Positions 35,389-44,700 of a stretch of 64,000 nucleotides of DNA are shown here, piece after piece. The translations under genes and the position numbers were made by a program. The stretch comes from Mesonia algae. GTDB taxonomy: Bacteria; Bacteroidota; Bacteroidia; Flavobacteriales; Flavobacteriaceae. Each line of letters starts with the position of its first letter. Within the stretch, counting starts at the first letter, position 1. The DNA is taken from assembly GCF_003253545.1 (NCBI RefSeq), contig NZ_QKYV01000001.1, positions 1 through 64,000 on the forward strand, read 5' to 3'. The notes beneath the pieces were generated by a model that saw nothing but the letters and a program-made list of their open reading frames with translations, did not search any database and was not told where the DNA came from.

Positions 35389-36078
35389 TTAAGGAGTAGA
35401 ATTAGAAACCTGAAGCATTTTACCATTGTAATATTTATTTCCGTTAAGGGAGAAATCTGCTATATATTGGGCCATTTCTTTAGCAGAAGTTGGCGCTTCA
35501 TAACCAGGGAATGCTTCTTGTAACATTTCGGTTTGTACCGCTCCTAAAGCTAATACATTAAAACTAGGACCGTTTTCTTTGTATTCTTCGGCAAGTAACT
35601 CGGTAAGATTAATTACAGCAGCTTTACTAGAACTATAAGCCGACAAGCCTGCAAATTTCATACTCCCTTGTACTCCGCCCATACTGCTTATGGTCACTAC
35701 ATGTCCATTTTTCGACATTTTCCCTATCAATTGTTGTGAAAGCTGAAAAACACCAAATACATTGGTTTGATACACCGTCATGAGTTCTTTAGCTGAAATT
35801 TCTTCGAAGGGTTTATTCACCAAACTTCCAGCATTATGAATAAGAACATCTAAACTTCCACCCCATTCTTTCTCCACAAACGCACTTACTTTATGAAGAT
35901 CTTCTTCTTCATTTAAGTTAAAAGGAAAGCTATGAATATGGTCGTGTTGTAAATCTTTAACTGGTTTTTCATTCCGCGAAAGCGCTAAAACTTCATGTCC
36001 TTCATTAGCAAGAATCTGCACTAGTTCTAAACCTATTCCTCTACTTGTACCTGTAACAATTATTTTTTTTTTGCTCAT
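35389..36078 (-). CDS. SDR family oxidoreductase
   Basis: A 229-residue classical short-chain dehydrogenase: GTSRGIG cofactor loop (10-16), NAG at 82-84, Ser132, and Y148-x3-K152 in AYSSSKAAV. It prefers NADPH if Arg13 is a guide. The substrate is unknown. It is the second gene of the run, 4 nt after the M28 peptidase stop. A dispersed palindrome encodes part of LALSRNEK. Confidence 0.9.
   Translation of the reverse strand: MSKKKIIVTGTSRGIGLELVQILANEGHEVLALSRNEKPVKDLQHDHIHSFPFNLNEEEDLHKVSAFVEKEWGGSLDVLIHNAGSLVNKPFEEISAKELMTVYQTNVFGVFQLSQQLIGKMSKNGHVVTISSMGGVQGSMKFAGLSAYSSSKAAVINLTELLAEEYKENGPSFNVLALGAVQTEMLQEAFPGYEAPTSAKEMAQYIADFSLNGNKYYNGKMLQVSNSTP
35972..35984 (-). repeat. Dispersed GC-rich palindrome
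   Basis: TTCCGCGAAAGCG in the SDR gene, encoding ALSRNE. Confidence 0.55.
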
Positions 36079-36082
36079 TCTT

Positions 36083-37057
36083 TTATTTTAACTGTATCGT
36101 TTTTTCATTTTCATTAGCTAATGCTTCGATTCCCACCACCACTTCTTTTAATAAGTTTTCCATATGCGTGATGTCTAAAAACTCCATTTCATCATCTACA
36201 TGGTGATAATAAGGATAGTTAGAAAAATCGAATGTACACAATGTTTGTGCAGGAACATTTAGTTCTTCATAAAAGGGATAATTATCACTTCGTTTGAACA
36301 GTTGAAAGGATTTTGCCTTTTCAAAAAAACCAAAGGTATTTTTCCCCGTTTCTTCATTAAAACGCTCAGCTAAAGTAGAATTCTCAAAGCCTGTGAGATA
36401 AGCCAGATAATCTTGATGTGGCAGCGGAACCCCGATCATCTCAAAATTAAGCATAAAATAGACAGGTGCTTTTTCTTCTTTTAGTCGCTTTGCTAAATGC
36501 TTAGAACCTAAAAGCCCCATCTCTTCAGCTGAAAAAAGCACAAACATGAGACTTCTTTTCGTCTCTTTATTTGCAAAATATTTAGCCATTTCTAAAACCG
36601 CTACACTACCTGCCGCATTATCATTCGCCCCATTGGCAATAGAATCGTTATCTATAATTCTTTTACTTTGTGTCTCTATCCCAATATGATCGTAATGAGC
36701 CCCCAACATAATAATCTCATTTTTCAATTGAGGGTCTGTTCCTTCTTTAAAAGCAACCATATTGTATCCAGTTTTCCCCTTTACCTCAAAACTATCTCGG
36801 TAACTTTCAAAATAAGGTTTTAATTGGTAGTTTTTAAAAATATCTTCTGCATAAGAAGCTGCGGCTTCTATCCCTTCGCTACCAGTACTTCTTCCTTTTA
36901 ATTCATCTGAACTCAAAAATTGAAGTGATTTTTTAATTTCAGCTTCTTGGAAATTGTAATTTTTAGAAGATGTTGATGAATCCACTTTTTCCTTTCCTTG
37001 ATGCTGTGCACAAGCCGAAATCGCAACGAAAACGATTATATATACTATTTTTCTCAT
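36083..37057 (-). CDS. M28 family metallopeptidase (lipoprotein)
   Basis: A 324-residue di-zinc aminopeptidase-like protein. Metal ligands appear in GAHYDHIG, NGANDNAAGSVAVLEM, FSAEEMGLLGS and the final PYYHHVDDEM. Signal peptide and lipobox ISAC (Cys16) place it in the envelope. It probably trims peptides in the periplasm or at the surface. It opens the four- to five-gene minus-strand run and is separated from the pdh genes by a strong bidirectional terminator. Confidence 0.92.
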   Translation of the reverse strand: MRKIVYIIVFVAISACAQHQGKEKVDSSTSSKNYNFQEAEIKKSLQFLSSDELKGRSTGSEGIEAAASYAEDIFKNYQLKPYFESYRDSFEVKGKTGYNMVAFKEGTDPQLKNEIIMLGAHYDHIGIETQSKRIIDNDSIANGANDNAAGSVAVLEMAKYFANKETKRSLMFVLFSAEEMGLLGSKHLAKRLKEEKAPVYFMLNFEMIGVPLPHQDYLAYLTGFENSTLAERFNEETGKNTFGFFEKAKSFQLFKRSDNYPFYEELNVPAQTLCTFDFSNYPYYHHVDDEMEFLDITHMENLLKEVVVGIEALANENEKTIQLK

Positions 37058-37071
37058 AAGGCTAAAGATAA

Positions 37072-37101
37072 AAAAATCCCGCTTTTTAGAGCGGGATTTT
37101 T
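37072..37101. terminator. Bidirectional terminator after pdhC
   Basis: A perfect 12-bp stem AAAAATCCCGCT/AGCGGGATTTTT (37072-37083, 37090-37101) with A and T flanks. On the minus strand it follows pdhC by 26 nt and ends the operon ahead of the M28 gene. Confidence 0.85.
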
Positions 37102-37127
37102 AAGGTTTTATAAAACAGTAATGTGGG

Positions 37128-38831
37128 TTAAGCCAACATAGTTACTGGATTTTCTAAATAACGTTTTAGAGTTTCTAAGAATTTTGCTCCTGTAGCACCA
37201 TCTACAGTTCTATGATCACAAGCCAAAGTTACTTTCATAGTATTACCAACCACAATTTGTCCATCTTTGACTACTGGCTTTTCTACAATAGCGCCAACAG
37301 ATAAAATAGCTGAATTAGGTTGATTAATGATACTGGTAAACTCTGTAATCCCAAACATTCCTAAGTTAGAAACGGTAAAAGTACTGCCTTCCATTTCTTT
37401 AGGCTGTAGTTTTTTATTACGCGCCTTTCCTGCGAGATCTTTTACATTTCCTCCAATTTGAGTCATACTCATTTGGTCAGCAAAATTAAGTACTGGTACT
37501 ACCAAGCCTTCATCTACAGCCACAGCTACTCCTATATGAATATGCTTAGCAATTTTAGTAGCATCACCTGTCCATTGCGAGTTCACTTGTGGATGTTTCC
37601 TTAAAGCAATTGCAGAAGCTTTGATCACCATATCGTTATATGATACTTTAGTATCTGGGATCGCATTAATTTGCTTACGAGAAAGTATAGCGTTTTCCAT
37701 ATTCACTTCTACCGTTAAGTAGTAGTGCGGTGCTGTAAATTTAGATTCTCCTAAACGTTTAGCAATGGTTTTACGCATTTGAGAATTTTTAATCTCCTCA
37801 AAACTTTCTTCTCCTGCTGGCATATAAGCCTCAACCTTATTTCCGCTTTCGGTTTTGGTAGCAGGTTCTGATTTTGCTTTCGCGGAAGCTTCTTGCTGTT
37901 GTGGTTTATGGTTCTCGATATCTTTTTTAACGATACGACCGTTTTCACCAGAGCCTTTTACCTTCCCTAAATCAATACCTTTATCTGCAGCCATTTTTTT
38001 AGCTAATGGAGAAGCAAAAATTCTGTCTCCGCTTTCATCTTCGTGTTGCACCTCTGAAGATTCTTTCTCTTCAGATTCACTTTTAGATTCTTTAGCTGAA
38101 TTGTCTTTTTTACTACTTGAGGATTTTTGAGTACCTCCACCATTATTGTTAAGAACAGCAGAAACATCAGTTCCTTCTGGTCCTATAACAGCTAAAACGG
38201 AATCAACTGCAGCAGTTTCTCCTTCGGCTACACCAATGTGAAGTAAAGTTCCTTCATAGAAAGACTCAAACTCCATGGTAGCTTTGTCGGTTTCTATTTC
38301 GGCTAAAATATCTCCTTCTTCTACCTGATCACCTTCTTGCTTTAACCAAGTTGCCACGGTACCTTCTTCCATGGTGTCACTTAATCGAGGCATTTTTATA
38401 ACCTCTACACCTTCTGGAATTTCATTAGCGTCATCATCTGATTCATTTTCAGATTCTTCTGTCGCTTCTGATTTATCGTTTTCTTTTTCAGATTCCTCTT
38501 CCTTTTTAGAAGATTCTTTATCGTCTTTCTTTTCCTCTTTTTTATCCGCTTTAGCAGAATCATCACCATTGATCAAATCTGAAATATCTTCTCCTTCTTC
38601 TCCTATAATTGCTAACAATTGATCTACCGGAGCGGTATCACCTTCAGCAACCCCAATATGAAGTAAGACTCCCTCATGAAAAGATTCAAACTCCATGGTA
38701 GCTTTATCGGTTTCAATCTCAGCAAGAATATCTCCTTCTTCAACTTTGTCACCTTCTTGCTTAAGCCATTGTGCCACCGTACCTTCTTCCATGGTGTCAC
38801 TTAATCGAGGCATTTTAATTACTTCTGCCAT
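37128..38831 (-). CDS. pdhC: Pyruvate dehydrogenase complex E2 (dihydrolipoamide acetyltransferase)
   Basis: A 567-residue E2 with two lipoyl domains (Lys43 and Lys183 in ETDKATMEFES, exactly 140 residues apart), a peripheral subunit-binding domain near 265-305 (FASPLAKKMAADKGIDL), and the acetyltransferase core ending with CDHRTVDG. The linkers are rich in Ser, Lys, Glu and Asp rather than Ala and Pro. The lipoyl repeats are also strongly similar at DNA level. It is 5 nt downstream of pdhA, so translation is coupled. lipB at 6.8 kb would supply its lipoate. Confidence 0.95.
   Translation of the reverse strand: MAEVIKMPRLSDTMEEGTVAQWLKQEGDKVEEGDILAEIETDKATMEFESFHEGVLLHIGVAEGDTAPVDQLLAIIGEEGEDISDLINGDDSAKADKKEEKKDDKESSKKEEESEKENDKSEATEESENESDDDANEIPEGVEVIKMPRLSDTMEEGTVATWLKQEGDQVEEGDILAEIETDKATMEFESFYEGTLLHIGVAEGETAAVDSVLAVIGPEGTDVSAVLNNNGGGTQKSSSSKKDNSAKESKSESEEKESSEVQHEDESGDRIFASPLAKKMAADKGIDLGKVKGSGENGRIVKKDIENHKPQQQEASAKAKSEPATKTESGNKVEAYMPAGEESFEEIKNSQMRKTIAKRLGESKFTAPHYYLTVEVNMENAILSRKQINAIPDTKVSYNDMVIKASAIALRKHPQVNSQWTGDATKIAKHIHIGVAVAVDEGLVVPVLNFADQMSMTQIGGNVKDLAGKARNKKLQPKEMEGSTFTVSNLGMFGITEFTSIINQPNSAILSVGAIVEKPVVKDGQIVVGNTMKVTLACDHRTVDGATGAKFLETLKRYLENPVTMLA
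37876..37889 (-). repeat. Dispersed GC-rich palindrome
   Basis: GCTTTCGCGGAAGC in pdhC, encoding EASAKA in the charged linker. Confidence 0.55.
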
Positions 38832-38836
38832 AAGAA

Positions 38837-39835
38837 TTATATTTTATGAGGAGTGAAAGGGTAATCTTCTTGTTCGTAAACCGCATCGTACATCAAACTC
38901 GTTGATGGATATTCAGATTCATCGGCAAACTTCTCACATTCGCTTACTAAATCTTTTACGCGTTTATCGATCGTTTTTATTTCTTCATCGGTTGCCCAAT
39001 CGTTCTCTTTAATTTTATCTAAAACTTGAGTAATAGGATCAATTTTTTGATACTCTTTTACCTCATCTTTAGTTCTATATTTTTGAGCATCACTCATAGA
39101 GTGACCTCTATAGCGATAAGTTTTTAAGTCTAAGAAAGTAGGTCCTCCTCCAGTTCTAGCTCTTTCGATAGCTTCATCCATCGCTTCTGCTACTTTTTCT
39201 GGATTCATCGCATCTACAGGTCCGCAAGGCATTTCATAACCTAAACCTAACTTCCAGATATCTTCGTGATTAGAAGTTCTCTTTACGGAAGTTCCCATAG
39301 CATAACCATTGTTTTCTACACAAAAAACTACTGGTAATTTCCAGTTCATCGCCATATTGAAGGCTTCGTGCAAAGTACCTTGTCTTGCAGCTCCATCTCC
39401 AAAAAAGGTGAGTGTAACATTATCTCTCTTAAAGTATTTATCTCCAAAAGCCATTCCTGCACCTAAAGGAATTTGACCACCTACAATACCATGTCCACCA
39501 TAAAAACGGTGTTCTTTAGAAAAAATATGCATAGAACCTCCCAAACCTTGAGATGTTCCAGTTTTTTTTCCGTAAAGCTCTGCCATTACTCTTCTAGGAT
39601 CTACGCCCATACCAATAGGTTGAACGTGATTACGGTAAGCGGTAATCATCCTATCTTTCTCTAAGTCCATCGCATGTAAAGCACCAGCCAAAATTGCTTC
39701 TTGACCATTATATAAGTGCAAAAATCCACGTACTTTTTGTTGAATATACACTTGCGCTAGCTTGTCTTCAAACTTGCGCCAAAACAACATATCTTCATAC
39801 CATTTAAGGTAAGTTTCTTTGGTGATTTCTCTCAT
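38837..39835 (-). CDS. pdhA: Pyruvate dehydrogenase E1 component, alpha subunit
   Basis: A 332-residue alpha chain of the heterotetrameric E1. The thiamine diphosphate motif runs from GDG (146-148) to NN (175-176) in GDGAARQGTLHEAFNM...ENNGYAM, and the loop RYRGHSMSDAQKYR carries the regulatory region. The beta subunit and E3 are not in this window. CAAAAATA (39876-39883, minus strand) is the -7 candidate, and the 5' leader has an inverted repeat. Confidence 0.96.
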   Translation of the reverse strand: MREITKETYLKWYEDMLFWRKFEDKLAQVYIQQKVRGFLHLYNGQEAILAGALHAMDLEKDRMITAYRNHVQPIGMGVDPRRVMAELYGKKTGTSQGLGGSMHIFSKEHRFYGGHGIVGGQIPLGAGMAFGDKYFKRDNVTLTFFGDGAARQGTLHEAFNMAMNWKLPVVFCVENNGYAMGTSVKRTSNHEDIWKLGLGYEMPCGPVDAMNPEKVAEAMDEAIERARTGGGPTFLDLKTYRYRGHSMSDAQKYRTKDEVKEYQKIDPITQVLDKIKENDWATDEEIKTIDKRVKDLVSECEKFADESEYPSTSLMYDAVYEQEDYPFTPHKI

Positions 39836-39850
39836 GAAAATTTTATTTTA

Positions 39851-39871
39851 TCGCTAAGCCATTTTTAGCGA
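39851..39871 (-). promoter_or_regulatory. Inverted repeat in the pdhA leader
   Basis: TCGCTAA-N7-TTAGCGA, a perfect 7-bp inverted repeat between the -7 candidate and the pdhA ATG. It could be an operator or an RNA hairpin. Its core CGCTAA is also the core of the dispersed palindromes. Confidence 0.4.
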
Positions 39872-39932
39872 GAAGCAAAAATAATATAATAACTACTAAA
39901 GGAAAAACACTTTAGCGCTTTATAATTTAAAA

Positions 39933-40415
39933 TTACAAAAAACTTGCATCAAAAGCCAAGGGTAAGAGGTCTAACAACGCTTTTGCTTTGATTACATTTC
40001 CTTTTTCTCCCATAAAATAAATTTCTATAGGCTGTTGTTGGTTTACCTCATATTCTGCTATAGCTTGCCTACAAGACCCACAAGGAGGTGTAGGTTGTGT
40101 AATTACCTTTTGTGGTGACTTTACACATATAGCCATAGAATTAATTTTTTTGTCGGGATATTGAGAACCCGCATAGTAAATTGCTGTACGCTCTGCACAT
40201 AAGCCTGATGGGTATGCGGCATTTTCTTGGTTACTTCCCGTCACTATTGTATTGTCGTCGAGTCGTAAAGCTGCTCCCACTAAAAAATTAGAATAAGGAG
40301 CATAAGCTTTGCCTCGTATTTTCTGAGCCTCCATCATTAAGGCTTGAGCATCTTTTGGTAATTCATCAATCGATTCAAAAACCTGAACGGTTGTTATAAT
40401 TTTCTTTTCTTTCAT
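39933..40415 (-). CDS. cdd: Cytidine deaminase
   Basis: A 160-residue small cytidine deaminase converting cytidine and deoxycytidine to uridines. The zinc site is CAER (Cys73, catalytic Glu75) and PCGSC (Cys112, Cys115), with SNFLVGAAL before it. The size is that of the homotetrameric type, with a slightly long N-terminus. It sits between porV and pdhA on the same strand; a strong terminator separates it from porV. Confidence 0.95.
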   Translation of the reverse strand: MKEKKIITTVQVFESIDELPKDAQALMMEAQKIRGKAYAPYSNFLVGAALRLDDNTIVTGSNQENAAYPSGLCAERTAIYYAGSQYPDKKINSMAICVKSPQKVITQPTPPCGSCRQAIAEYEVNQQQPIEIYFMGEKGNVIKAKALLDLLPLAFDASFL

Positions 40416-40446
40416 TACACTTTTTTAGGCGGAACAATATAAAGCA

Positions 40447-40478
40447 AAAAAATGCCGAATTGTAATTCGGCATTTTAA
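40447..40478 (-). terminator. porV terminator
   Basis: A 12-bp perfect stem AAAATGCCGAAT/ATTCGGCATTTT with loop TGTA (40449-40460, 40465-40476), followed on the minus strand by a T-rich run. It lies 23 nt after the porV stop. Confidence 0.8.
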
Positions 40479-40498
40479 AACTATCTTAAAGAATGTTA

Positions 40499-41671
40499 TT
40501 AATATTCACTGTAATCTTCTCCAAAATTAAAAGATAAACTAAACCTTAAAGTTCCTTCTAACGGATTGGCTACTGCTTTTGAGGTTGAAAATAAGTAAGA
40601 AACGTCTATTTGCGTAATAGAATATTTAAATCCTGCTCCTAAGGTTAAGAATTTTCTAAATCCTTTTTCTTCACTTTCATTAAAATACCCTAAACGAAAA
40701 GCAAAACTATCTTCATACCAATACTCTGCTCCTAACGACCAAGTAATTTCTTTTAACTCTTCACTAAATCCATCTGGTGCATCTCCCCAAGAAGAGAAAA
40801 CGGCTCCAAAAGAACTTTCATTATACCAATCATCCTCAGAGTTAATTAAATTATCTCCATTAGAATCGCTTGGTGTTGGTACTAATAATTTATTAAATTC
40901 TCCATAAGCTCCAATAGTATTAGAGGCATCTAGAATAAAATCGAATCCGGCTCCAGCTTTAAAATTAGTCGGAATAAAATTTTCTGAACCAGCATCATCA
41001 TATTTAATCTTAGGACCGATGTTAGAAATATTAACTCCCCCTCTCCAACGACCGTTGAAATCGCTATAGGCAATTTCTTCACTTTGGTAGAAAGCTGAAA
41101 TATCTACTCCAAAAGAATTAGCGGCACGTGCATCATTCACATCTGATTTTATTTTTAAATCTGAACGAATATAACGTCCTGTTACTGCCATCGAAATCTC
41201 TTCTCCTAGACGCAAGGCATAAGAGACGTCTAAACCAAATTCATTAGGACTAACGATATCTGGTTGCTGTTCTGGAGTATCTCTTAACTCAATTTCCCCT
41301 TGACCAAAATAACGCAAACTAGCAGATACTGCACTACGTTCACTAAAGCGATTATAGTAAGTTAATACCCCTAAATTAATATCGGTCACTAACTCTCTTA
41401 AATAAGGAACATAAGAAAGCCCCACTCCTTGTTGTTTTTCCGCGAAAGCATATTTTGCTGGATTCCATTGTTGAGAGTAAGCATCTACTGGTGTAGCCAC
41501 CCCTTGATCTCCTAAACCAGATGCTCGAGCATCTCCAGAGATTAATAAAAACGGAACACCTGTCGTAATTACTCGATCTGAAATGCCAGGGGCTTCAGTT
41601 TCACTTTGCGCATTTGCTTTGTAACTAAATAATGTAATAGCTCCTAAAAGGAATATTGTTATCTTTTTCAT
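40499..41671 (-). CDS. porV: T9SS outer membrane shuttle protein PorV
   Basis: A 390-residue outer-membrane beta-barrel protein of the FadL-like PorV/LptO family. Signal peptide (cleaved near ANAQ), the early motif FLLISGDARASGLGDQGVATP and the final barrel strands (ITQIDVSYLFSTSKAV..., LRFSLSFNF) are typical. PorV binds cargo sorting domains after transport and carries them to the PorU attachment complex. It is 41 nt downstream of porU; a CAAATATA (41691-41698) may also give it a promoter of its own. Confidence 0.95.
   Translation of the reverse strand: MKKITIFLLGAITLFSYKANAQSETEAPGISDRVITTGVPFLLISGDARASGLGDQGVATPVDAYSQQWNPAKYAFAEKQQGVGLSYVPYLRELVTDINLGVLTYYNRFSERSAVSASLRYFGQGEIELRDTPEQQPDIVSPNEFGLDVSYALRLGEEISMAVTGRYIRSDLKIKSDVNDARAANSFGVDISAFYQSEEIAYSDFNGRWRGGVNISNIGPKIKYDDAGSENFIPTNFKAGAGFDFILDASNTIGAYGEFNKLLVPTPSDSNGDNLINSEDDWYNESSFGAVFSSWGDAPDGFSEELKEITWSLGAEYWYEDSFAFRLGYFNESEEKGFRKFLTLGAGFKYSITQIDVSYLFSTSKAVANPLEGTLRFSLSFNFGEDYSEY
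41438..41449 (-). repeat. Dispersed GC-rich palindrome
   Basis: TTCCGCGAAAGC in porV, encoding AFAEK. Confidence 0.5.
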
Positions 41672-41712
41672 ATGATTTCTTAAATGTTTGCAAATATATA
41701 GTTTTATTCGAG

Positions 41713-44700
41713 TTATAGAATAACCAGCTTTTCAAATTTCTCTACTTTCTTATTGGTTAGCATAGATTTAACCGTTAATTTATAAATATACACTCCTTTT
41801 CCTATCGCATCTCCAAAGTCATCCTTTCCGTTCCATGTGATTTCTCGAGACAAAAACCCTTTCGTATTTATTTGTTGATTCCTCGTCCAAACCACTTTTC
41901 CGGTAACGGTAAATACCTGCACTTGCACATCTAATGGCTCAAAAGGTCTATTGTGGTTAAACCAAAACTCGGTATAATTATGAAATGGATTAGGATAGTT
42001 TAAAACATTGGTGATTTTCAAATCTTCATCTCCCGCCACTACAAATTGAATTTCTGCCGTGCTAGAATTATTGTAAACATCCCATGCTTTAAAAGTAAGT
42101 GTATGTAAACCCTCTTCTAAATCTCGTAGCTTATAATTTACATTTCCACGCATATAATCATCGAGTTCGGTTTCATAATAATCATTGACAACAAAAGGGT
42201 TTGTCTCATCGCCATCTAATATTGCTACCAAATCGTGACCTATACCACTGGCAGTATTTATCCCATTTTCATCTTCTAGCTTTGCTAATAAAAACGGTGA
42301 CGAGTTAGTCACTCCGCCCGAAACAAAACTTTCATCATTCATATAAAGTTTTATTTGCGGTCCTATATTATCTTCTGGAGCATCTTCATTAATACCCCCT
42401 ACTAGAATGTCATTGTTATATCCCTTATTATCCTCTAACTCATTTTCTTTTTCAGCATAAAAGCTAATACGACCATTCCCTACAGGAATCGCTATGTCTT
42501 TTGGGACTACAAAATCGAATTCAAATTTACCATTGGTTACTGAGGCTCTTCCCCTAAAAATAATTTCTCCTAACGTAGTGAAATCCATAATTAGAAGGTT
42601 ATTATCACTATCGGATGTACCATCATTTCCTAAAGTTTGCCTGTCTATTCTTTTATCAAAAATTATAGTAGATAACTCCCCATTATAATTAGTTAAAAGT
42701 CCACCTCCTGTGTTTACCACCTCTCCAGCTACTTTAACGTAATCTAATGCTTTAAGTGTATCTATAGATTGTGAAATAGGCACATCATTTATAGCTGTTA
42801 AATTAATTTGAGGATCTGGCAATTGAAGTTTCATCGCTGGATCCCCAAAATAAAAAATAACCCTACCTCCACTTGCTAAAGTATTTTTTCCCTTTCTTAC
42901 AGCCTCTGCTACACTATCGTCACTACCCGAATAATTAAATAAAAATGGAGCGAAGTCATTATTAAAATCTACTCCATCGGAAACACTTATAGAACGTGTG
43001 GTGGTCACCATAGCAACCGAACCACTTTTCTCTTTAAACAAATTTACTTCTCCTGGAGAAAGCCTTAATGGATTATCGAATCTTGTAAACTCACAGGTAA
43101 CGGTTACAAATACATTATACTTATTTTCATTTTGCCAACTTTCAATATCTTGGATTGTGACCAAACGCTCTGAAGCTAATCCATTTTCGTTCCCGTGTCC
43201 CAAATAATTAATAACACTTGTACCTACTTCTATAGCATTCGCTATTTCTTCATTTACCTGAGGATACCTAAAGCCACCCGAGCTAGAAACTTGCTCAAAA
43301 GCATCACTGTGTATTTTTTTAACATTTATAAAAGGTTTATTTGCCGAAATATTATCTCCTAGAGCATCTAGCTGTACCTGTAACCCGTAACCACCATTCG
43401 TGGTATCCCTGTCTGAATCATCTGAAATTAAAACAAAATTGTTACGCCAACTCCCATAAGAATCTTTACTCTCATAATTTATAATTTTATCTACTGCTAT
43501 TTTTGCTAATTGTGGTGTATCAGCTAAAATCCTTCCTACAGCGATATCTAACTTATCAAAACTCATAGATCCTTCCTGAGGATCCATCATTCCAAAAAAA
43601 TCATCAGATGCCGCTGAAGATGTACCCACTCCAAGACTATATAACTTTTGAAATGTAGGTACAATACTATTGTTATTCTCTAATCTATTTTTATAATCAA
43701 CAGATGCATCGCCAAAAAGTCCTAAATACTTAATACGCTTAGCCGGACTAGAAGCATTGTCATATATATACTTTACAAAATTCCGAATAGCTCCAATATC
43801 TTGTTTACCTGAATTAAATTCTGTATAAATATCATCCACCAACACTACTTTTACCGCTAACCCATCACGATCTTTACGGAATTGAGCTAAACGATTAGCT
43901 TGATTCAACAAATCCTGATTAGTCACAATCAAATAATCTAAATCTTGAAAATTACCTTGACTATCTCTAAATACATTTCCTTTTAAGTTAACATTTGCTA
44001 CAGATGCATCTACTTCTTTAAGCGGGGTATATAAGTCGTTATCCGAAATAGCGATATACTCTCTTCTCTCTCCCATTACCGCTTTAAAATTTAGGGTATT
44101 GGTATTTTGTGAATTAGAAATAGACCTTACATTATCTCTGTTAGTAATATCCCAAATTTGTGAAATAGACCCCGTATTTTGAATTACATACTCCCCAATT
44201 CCCGAGGTAGTCGCGGCATCATTATAAGCAAATTGCATCTGGGTGTTGTCTGCAATTAGTGAACGTTTAGCCTGAATACGCAAATAATCTAAGTATGCTA
44301 AACTAGAAGGATTCCCCGAATTATTGTAAACTAAATCTACGTTAATTTCATCACCATTTACACTTGCAACCTCATTAATAATGGCACTTCTTCCGTAAAT
44401 ATCATCATTAATTGTAGAAAAGTTTAAATCTGTTAAACTTTGACCGTTAAGCGATACATTCATCGTTGTAGAACTTTCAGAAGCCGCAACCACATTACCT
44501 ATAATTTGTACAGGTTCTGAGGTTACAAGATTTTTAAATGTAAACTCATAAGATTTCTCATTCTCCACATCAAAGCGATCTCCAAACCATTTTCTTCCAG
44601 CTTTAGCTATACTATATTCATCAACTTCATACACTTGCTCTTCATCAAAAGTATTAATGCTCACTTGCGCACTACCTGTAGGTTCTATATAACTAGAAAC

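Noticed and set aside
37855-38130. Open frame opposite pdhC
   Set aside because: It mirrors the biased codons of the charged linker and has no promoter or family features.
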